Of a stretch of 64,000 nt of DNA, positions 56,926-64,000 are shown piece after piece. How positions within the stretch are numbered: the first letter of the stretch is position 1; each line of letters starts with the position of its first letter. The notes beneath the pieces are model-generated. The model did no database searches. It had not been told where the DNA came from and saw only the letters and a list, made by a program, of their open reading frames with translations. The stretch comes from Isoetes taiwanensis (taxonomy: Eukaryota > Streptophyta > Lycopodiopsida > Isoetales > Isoetaceae): contig JAJEKV010000335.1 in assembly GCA_021234155.1 (NCBI GenBank), positions 1 to 64,000 on the forward strand, written 5' to 3'. A program made the translations under genes and the position numbers.

Positions 56926-57139
56926 TTGGAGAAATGAGGGAAGGAGGCAAGAGCGAGAGAAGTAAAGGGGCAGGCAGTCGGAGTTAGGACGACATTCTTA
57001 ACAGTCATAGTTTTTTATTTTTCTCAACCCTCCCTTTCTCTAGATCAAAATCTAAGGGACAAGTGAACATCCACGTTGAATTTTAAGACGTGGATAGCCC
57101 AGGCTTTCGGCTAAGGTGACACACAAGGTTGGGCTGTTG

Positions 57140-57720
57140 CGCTAAAAAACATTAAATATTCTCATTAAATATTCTCTATATTTTAGTTTTCAAAAGATAA
57201 CAATTATTTTAGTTTTCAAAAGATAACAATTATAAATATAAAGTTTTCTTTCATGGCTTTAAAATTTTGACGACCAATAATTTTTAAATGTTTGACAAAT
57301 GCTATTCTATAAATAATAAATATGTAACATATTTAAAATCTTCACATATTTAATTTATACAAATGATCCAATATATCCTATGTAACAATCTAAAAAACAA
57401 AGAATGACAGTGTAACAAGAATCAATATTGAACCTTCAATAAATATTTATATAAGCTTTTTATTAATAATTTCATGACAGAGATCTAACTTTTTATTATA
57501 AGTAGTTATAATGCAAGGCAAATAACAATTCAAATCTTTTTTTTTTTGGTTGATAATGGACTATAGGTGTTAATTCTATAAGCAATAAGTTGCACATAAA
57601 AGCGACAAATTTGTTAAAAATAAGTTGATCATGCTATATATAGATAGATAAATTCTTTAAATAGTTTTTTAAGTTAAAAAAGATGAACTATCTTCACTTA
57701 TAGTGTACATTCAAATAAAA
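57140..57720. repeat. AT-rich dispersed repeat, copy 1
   Basis: Matches 62845-63375 in the same orientation over about 550 bp ('aaatattctctatattttag', 'cacatatttaatttatacaa', 'aaatatttatataagctttt', 'ctttttattataagtag'), at roughly 75-80 % identity. No coding content. Confidence 0.85.
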
Positions 57721-57722
57721 AG

Positions 57723-57724
<2 letters not shown>

Positions 57725-57807
<83 letters not shown>
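57725..57807. repeat. (AT)n microsatellite
   Basis: About 41 uninterrupted AT units. Confidence 0.98.
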
Positions 57808-57809
<2 letters not shown>

Positions 57810-57839
57810 AGTGGTTGTACTATGAGGGAGTACACAAAT

Positions 57840-59035
57840 TCTGAGCCATCCAATGAAGATTCTCTTAGATTCTCTTAATCCCATAGATTACTTAAGCCTC
57901 TCTTACGATTCCCTTAGATTCTCAAAGATTATCCCAAATTTTCTTTAGATTCCCCAAGAATCTATATAGCTTCTATATAGATTCTATATAGATTCTCTTA
58001 GAATCCCTTGGATTCCCCTTTAAACACATTTACTATGAAAGATTCCCTAAGATTCCATAAGCTTCCCCTACATTCTTAATATTCTATAAAGATTCCTCTA
58101 GATTTTCAAACATTATCACAAGAATCCTTTAGATTCTCCAAAATTCTATGTAGATTCTCATAGATTTCGTTAGATTCTATGTAGATTCCCTTAGATTCTA
58201 CAGAGATTCCCCTAGATTCTCTTAGATTCTATAAAAGTTCTCTTAGATTCTTCAAGTTTCAGGAAAAAGTATCCTAGATTCTCAAATATTTAATGCCTTA
58301 GATTCTCTTAATCCCATAGATTACTTAAGATTCTCGTAAGATTCCCCTAGATTCTTAAAGATTATCCCAAATTTTCTCTAGATTCCCCTAGATTCTTATA
58401 GATTCCCTTAGATTCTATCAAGACTCCCTTATTAAACACACTTACTGTGAAAGATTACCTAATATTCCACAAAGCTTCCCCTAGATTCTTAAGATTCTAT
58501 AAAGATTCCTCTAGATTTTCAGACATTATCACAAGAATCCTCTAGATTCTCCAAAATCCTATGTAGATTCTCCCAAATTTCATTAGATTTTGGGTAAATT
58601 CCCTTCGATTCTATGTAGATTCCCTTAGATTCTATAGAGATTCCCCTAGATTCCCAAAGATTCCACCAAGATTCCTCTAGATTCTCAAATATTTTATGAG
58701 GACGCGGTTAGATTCTGCTAGATTCTCTACGATTCGCTTGAGATTCACATAAATTCCCTAATTTTTGTTGAGATTATCTCAAGATTCCTCTAGATTCCCC
58801 ATGTTTCTATGTAGATTCTCCTAGATCCCTTTAGATTCTATGAAGATTCCCTTACCTTCTCAAAGGTTTTATAAAGATTCTCATAGAATCTTAAAGATTC
58901 CCTTGTATTCTCATAGATTCCCGAAGATTCTATTGAGCTTCCTCTACATTCTCTAAGATCCTATGAAGGTTCTCCTAGATTCTCTTAAATTCCATAAATT
59001 CTGTAAAATTCTAAGTTTCCAAAAAGATTCTTAAT
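57840..59035. repeat. Degenerate GATTC-rich satellite, 1.2 kb
   Basis: Dozens of short units of the type 'ccctagattct' / 'cttagattctat', mostly 10-20 bp. A higher-order period of about 435 bp is visible: 'ttagattctcttaatcccat' followed by 'agattacttaag' occurs at about 57867 and 58303, with matching downstream text ('gattatcccaaattttct', 'tcacaagaatcct'). Stops occur in all frames. No gene. Confidence 0.9.
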
Positions 59036-60380
59036 TTTTTATCACATTCGCTCCAACTGTGACGGAACGATGCCAAAGCACTACTCATTGGAGAGCTCTT
59101 GACGAGAGCAATCCAAGAGCGTGGGCCCCACCTTCATCCGACCCCTCTACTGCAAGTTACTGGCCTTTGAAGCCGATTATAAAAAAGAAGCTTCATAGAA
59201 AGTCCATCCATTAATGCTGTGCCACCTCATTATCTTTTTATTAAATAAGGGTGCCACCTGCCTCACCTCTTTTAATAAAAGAAATTGCAATTTAATAAAA
59301 AATTTAATGGTCAGGATTTCTCCTCCCCTTTTTGATCCAACGGCTGAGATTGACTGCACCAAAAAGGACCTTTTAAGGGACCTTCGTTGCACCTTCCCTT
59401 TAAAAAATCAAGGGCCAAGATTTCTCGCGTGCCTGATCAACGGTCTAGGGATGGGGTGCATGCCCCATGCATGTCCCATACATGCCCCCCACTAAATCCA
59501 AGGGCCATTGCCACGCCACCTCACAAAATGGACGGATGGGATCAACTTTCAACCCCCCATAGGCACATTAAATAAGGGGAGTGCTTGGTGTGGATCAAGG
59601 TGGCACCATTCGAGCCGTTGATCTTACATCTGAACGGTCCAGATGGTGACACCTCAATCTCTATCCATAAGGGGGCAGCTTAAGTTACTGTATATATATA
59701 ACAGATATAATATCTTTAAAATAAACTATTATAAAATATATAAATAAAGTTTAGTATGCACTTCGATATATAATTTTAGTTTATTGTTTGTAAAATTAAA
59801 AAAAAAATGCCTTGTTAAATTTATGTCTTGATTGGATGACAATCAAAGACCTTAGCATTCAGTTGAATGACACTATAAAAAATTGCAATTCATTTCACCC
59901 TCTAAATAAAACTGTAAGGACACCATTAAAATTTAATCTTTGCATGTAATGGTGATATACCTCTAGTTTACACCACCTCAGTAGCAATTTTCTGTTGGTG
60001 TTAGCGATGGCCAATCGTGAAGAAAAGAAGAAGAAATTTATGTTCATAGTTTTGATCCGGGCAGAGGATGTGAAATCCGTGGATCCTATCCTTACAGGTC
60101 AAGAACGAACTCCATTTTTGTATCATGAATAGAAACTTCTCAATTGGGGCCTGGTCAATACGAATTACAGGAGAGTACTCAAGACCTTTGTCTCCTCCAT
60201 CCGGTTTTCTAAAGAAAACAATTTTGTTAACATAGTAGGTCTACCATTACAATAGCAAATTTCACATACTTTCATCAACCAAAGAAGGCAGAGAGAGGCA
60301 GTAAGTGTTGATTGTATTCAGATCTGCAATATGATATCTCATTTCTTAATTGGACTTAACATTCCCATCTCAAAACATCT
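59036..60380. other. Non-coding DNA with MULE/MITE-like phrases
   Basis: The phrases 'gatccaacggctgagatt' (59335), 'gatcaacggtctaggg' (59436) and 'gccgttgatcttacatctga' (59614) are typical of sequences near the ends of plant DNA transposons. I could not define paired ends. Plus-strand ORFs 59214-59575 are unsupported. Confidence 0.35.
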
Positions 60381-60472
60381 AGAGATATGTGAAACAGAAA
60401 GAAGAAATGCATATTTCTAGTACTTTTAAGAGCATAAATTCTTTACAAAGTACTAACATGTACATGCACTGG

Positions 60473-62356
60473 TCAGTGCTCAAAATCCAAGCGCTTGCGA
60501 GCGTCCCAAGCAAGAGAGTCGCAAGCCTCGTTCTCATCATCTTCTATAGCATCTTCCTTTTCATCCTCGTCTTCAAAATCCCCTTCTGCGAGTTGCTTTT
60601 GAGGAGATGGCGTCTTGATTTTAAGACTATTGCAATGCACAGGCCACCCCACTTCCTCATGCAAATTTTTTAACTGATTCCAAATCTCTTGTACAGATGG
60701 ACGAGCATCACCCTCATGTGACAACATACTTGTTAGTATCTTAGAGAGGATGTCCATTATAGGAGAACTATGCAGGAATAGGTTCTTCTCCCAATCGGGC
60801 TTGCATACTACACGTGCAGGTGAACAATTTTTCACCAATGCCTTCCATCTCTTTATGACATATTTAATAAAATTTGGACTTATTCAAATTTAATAAATGT
60901 ACTTCAAGGATGCCATGATAATATTATATGTATTTTTAGCTCTTATTGATTTTAATAATTTGTTCTGTTTATCTTTAGATAAAAAATATGATATTTACTA
61001 AAATTTAAAGTTGCTTTCTAAACTAATTCTCAGTTTCATTTTAGAATTAAATTTTCATCTAAGATAACTCTGTATAATTAACATGCTATTCTTTTCAAAA
61101 TATTTAAAGAAAGTTTTAGATCGAAATTAATTAAATGATTACGTTTATATTTAATAAAAATTGAATAGTTTATTATTGACTAAATGTCAATATATTTTAT
61201 TTCATCAATAATAAATTATTCAATAGTTATTATTAAAACAATAATTTTATATCATTTAATTAATTTCAACCTAAAACTTTTCTTAAAGTTTTTAAAATGT
61301 AAAAGTTTGTAAATTGTTAAACTCTAATAATAGTTTTAAGTCATTCACTTATGAAACCATCAGATTTCATTTAATTATCATGATTGTTAAATTTGAATCT
61401 GTTAAATCACTACAAATTGAAATTGTTATATTCTTGAAATGTCCAATTCTAAATAGATTCAAATGAAAAAATTAGTTTGGAAATCAAGTTTATTCTTTGA
61501 TAACCATTATAAGTTTAATTGAAAGATAAACTTATATAATTTAAACTTATAAAAATTATAACAATAAAGCAGAATAAAAAAATACATTTATAATGGCGTT
61601 CTTGAAGTGCTATATATTAAATTTGAATAAGTCCAAATATAATTAAAACTTATAAAAATTATAACAATAAAGAAGAATCAAAAAATACATTTATAATGGC
61701 GTCCTTAAAGTGCTATCTATTAAATCTGAATAAGTCCAAATTTTCTTGAATATGTCATCTTTTTGAGATCAGAGTTCAATAAGGTGCTCATTTCCATAAA
61801 AATCACTCCCAAGAAAAAAATATCTCCCTTCCTTCCTTCTCTCTTCCCTGTTAATTTTTCCGGTGAAGAGTAGTAAGGTGCTCCATCGTTGGCCGCGCTT
61901 TTAGAGCAAGAAGTAAACTGAATAGAGAGTCCATAATCCAAAATATAGGGCTCTACCATAGAATCCACTTGTTGTTACAGAAAGAATCGCTCCTCCATGT
62001 TGAAGTTACAGAAAGAAAACCATACTTGCTCTCATCGAGGATCATGTCCCCAAAGAGTTGTTGAATGACATCCGTAATTTTCTTGCGCATTTCTTGTTCT
62101 AAACGTTGAAAAAACTGCCATGGATCCTTTACTTCTCCATTTTCAAAAATTCTATTAGAAAGCAAGTGTCTGGGTCCTAGCATCGGATGTGCTTGAGAAT
62201 CATCTAGTATCAGAACATCTCCAGAACTAAAAGACCTGTTGCTTCCACCTCCTTTATATTTATATCTCGAGCCAAGTCGCTCAGCCAACACATTTATGCG
62301 AGGGAAAAGATGTCCCTGCAATGCAACCCTCACATCAACTTCATCCGCCGCTGCTT
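60473..62356 (-). pseudogene. Chimeric protein-kinase pseudogene lacking the N-lobe
   Basis: Reading right to left, 62333-61953 encodes VRVALQGHLFPRINVLAERL, SFSSGDVLILDDSQAHPML and LFGDMILDESKYGFLSVTST. After a frame change the kinase C-lobe follows: EPYILDYGLSIQF (DYG for DFG), GAPYYSSPEKL (SPE for APE), GDIFFLGVIFMEM and LLNSDLKK. It resumes beyond an inserted transposon with RWKALVKNCSPARVV, LSHEGDARPSVQEIW and an acidic tail (EGDFEDEDEKEDAIEDDENE), stopping at 60473. The N-lobe and catalytic loop (VAVK, HRD) are missing, so it cannot be an active kinase. The first block has an IL(D)ESKYGFL pattern like restriction-nuclease-type domains placed before kinases in Crinkler-like proteins; that link is inference. 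Confidence 0.75.
60855..61758. mobile_element. 904-bp inverted-repeat DNA transposon (MITE-like)
   Basis: Left end ATGACATATTTAATAAAATT and right end (complement) ATGACATATTCAAGAAAATT continue as matching TTTGGACTTATTCA, ATTTAATA, ACTT.AAGGA.GCCAT for about 70 bp in inverted orientation. CTTT flanks both sides (60851-60854 and 61759-61762), a likely 4-bp target duplication. The right end is internally duplicated (61560-61640 and 61650-61745). It has no ORF, so it is non-autonomous. It interrupts the kinase-like frame between the codons for LKK and RWK. Confidence 0.85.
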
Positions 62357-62464
62357 CTAATGGTTAGAGGATGGCATTCATAGGAGGAATATTCCTCCTA
62401 ATTTGATTATCGAGATGGATTAATGAGTGTTGAGCTGCATTGTAAGTAATTTCTTTCTATTAAC
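62357..62464 (-). other. Likely intron of the kinase-like gene
   Basis: The minus strand has CAGCAG|GTTAAT at 62465/62464 and ...CCATTAG|AAGCAG near 62357. It includes the 18-bp perfect palindrome AGGAGGAATATTCCTCCT (62380-62397). The codon phases of the flanking frames do not match perfectly, so one boundary may be off or a base is missing. Confidence 0.4.
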
Positions 62465-62554
62465 CTGCTGGCTCTCAGCTCGATCCATGGTAGCAGCCTT
62501 CTCATCATCATCTTGCATTATACCGCTTCCCTTTTCATACATCATTTCTCCAGC
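62465..62554 (-). pseudogene. Probable upstream exon of the kinase-like gene
   Basis: A 90-bp open stretch flanked by GATCAG (acceptor) and GTTAAT (donor) encodes AGEMMYEKGSGIMQDDDEKA then ATMDRAESQQ. Acidic and polar, unrecognised. Its length of exactly 30 codons and the splice-like ends support an exon. Confidence 0.4.
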
Positions 62555-62844
62555 CTGATCAATTAAACTAGATTATATACTTACTATTCCATTATATTTA
62601 CCAAATTACTTATTGATCATTTTGGCATGTATAATATGAAATTAAACGTAGATTACATATGCTTACTATTGATCTTAGACTTACCATTGAATTTAGCATT
62701 GATCTTGATGCTGCCAGAATAAAGAACCTGCTGCCTGCAAAGAACCCTCTAAAATAAAAATGATAGAAGTAATTAAAGTTTTGTATAATGTAATGTTCAA
62801 TTTTAAACATTGGCAAAATGACACTAATATGAACTTATCCAAAC
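62555..62844. other. No recognisable gene
   Basis: AT-rich sequence upstream of the kinase-like exons. The 62610-62816 minus-strand ORF has no motif. Confidence 0.5.
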
Positions 62845-63375
62845 TTAAATATTCTCTATATTTTAGTTTGCAAAAACTAACAATTATTTAAATATAAAGT
62901 TTTATTTCATAAAATGGGTTTAAAAATTTGACAACCACTAAGTTGTAGATGTTTGAAAAATGACATTTTATAAATAATACATATGTAATATATTTAAACT
63001 TTCACATATTTAATTTATACAAATAATTTGATATATCATGTGGAACAATTTCGAAAACAAAGAATGGTAATGTAACAAGAATCAATAGTGAACCTTCGAC
63101 AAATATTTATATAAGCTTTTCATTAATAATTTTATGATAGAGATCCAACTTTTTATTATAAGTAGTGCAAGACAGATAACAATTCAATTTTTTTTATGTA
63201 TTTGATAATGGCCAAACTATAGATATTAATTATATAAGAAGTTGAATCTAAAAGTGAAAAAATTGTAAGAAATAAGTTGATCATATTATAAATATATAAA
63301 TATTTTTTTTAATCATTTTTAAAGTTAAGAAAATAAAATAAAATTACTATCTCCACTTACAGTATACACATATCT
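62845..63375. repeat. AT-rich dispersed repeat, copy 2
   Basis: Second copy of 57140-57720 in direct orientation, about 5.1 kb away. It has the same order of phrases and a 17-bp match around 'cacatatttaatttatac'. Confidence 0.85.
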
Positions 63376-63639
63376 ACACAGAAGCCTTTATTTATATAGA
63401 CAAGCCCTAGCCTTTATTTATATATTTCATAATATATTATTTTAACGATATTATATAGATATTATTTTTTATTTGAAAAGTAAATATTTTATAAATGTTT
63501 TATTTTTAATTAAATATATATAGTTTTTTTTTTTACAGTTTGTATAATTTAAAACACTTTTTTTGTTGTCAATAATGCCTATTCATTGTGCAAATATATA
63601 ATATTCGGACTGCAAGAAACAAGAGAAACGTACTGGTTG

Positions 63640-64000
63640 GGCATTTCCTAGTTCTGATCTGATTAATTCTCTTGTTTCTATTCTCTTACTTACAAAAAGG
63701 GCATCTTATGAGAAAAGCTGATGGTTGCAGATCTATGCTTTCTTTTTACAAATCAACCCAAAGTGGTGTTGTTGACAATGGATCTCAAATCCAAGATACA
63801 GTAAGGGCAAAATCAAATCAGACTGCCATTGAGATTATAGACGAGTCCGTTGTGGTAGGAGATATGCATGTATAAGGGATGGCTGAGACTGCTAGGAGAT
63901 TTGAAGATGTAAATGACATATTTAATGCCATGAAGTTCTTCAATCTATCCATATATGCTTTGGATCCAGACGCTAGGGATAAAGAGATCTTTGATTCGTT
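63640..64000 (+). CDS. Partial unknown coding region at the right edge
   Basis: The plus-strand frame 63672-63875 (ADGCRSMLSFYKSTQSGVVD, AIEIIDESVVVGDMHV) stops at TAA. Another frame continues to the window end with MAETARRFEDVNDIFNAMKF, LSIYALDPDARDKEIFDS. Codon-like composition after a long AT-rich tract suggests the start of a gene or transposon exon whose body lies beyond the window. Family not recognised. Confidence 0.4.

Overview
The window looks like nuclear DNA of a large, repeat-rich plant genome. The evidence is short GT-AG introns, a PPR-type gene fragment, a plant-style Ty3/gypsy element primed by initiator-Met tRNA, several LINEs, and microsatellites. A seed-free vascular plant such as a fern is my best guess, but that is inference. 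Almost every coding region is broken by frameshifts or stops, so most CDS entries are relics or possible assembly-error victims.

Layout. 1-8.3 kb: a dispersed ~390-bp repeat (one copy at the left edge, about five in tandem at 6.7-8.3 kb) around weak PPR relics. 8.3-15.8 kb: mostly unassignable DNA with small duplications and one short two-helix membrane ORF. 15.8-22.6 kb: two related LINEs on the minus strand; the second is split by an L1-like LINE with a poly(A) tail. 22.7-26 kb: unassigned DNA with a long (CTAT)n run. 26-49.9 kb: a nested structure. An outer element or gene cluster lies between imperfect inverted repeats near 26.05 and 49.88 kb. A complete 13.1-kb chromovirus (LTRs, 5-bp TSD, PBS, PPT, gag, PR, RT, RH, INT, chromodomain, all minus strand) is inserted in an exon of the outer element's plus-strand transposase-like gene.

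The main discovery is that both nested elements encode histone H3-like proteins. Between its 5' LTR and gag, the chromovirus has a broken ORF. It opens with the canonical H3 tail MARTKQTARK, runs through a long charged insertion, and ends in the H3 fold, including IHAKRVTLMPKDIHLA. The outer element has a 370-codon ORF. After an in-frame TAA it continues into an H3 fold that looks like centromeric H3 (AEAL..LQEAAE, longer loop 1). The outer element's genes are also separated by clusters of a 26-bp hairpin palindrome, which sit only in inter-gene gaps.

50.4-54.1 kb: a tandem array of ~810-bp units, interrupted at its end by two head-to-tail insertions, one of which carries a 184-codon coiled-coil ORF. 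57-64 kb: AT-rich DNA with an (AT)n run, a degenerate GATTC-rich satellite, and a minus-strand chimeric kinase pseudogene split by a 904-bp inverted-repeat transposon. An unrecognised ORF reaches the right edge.
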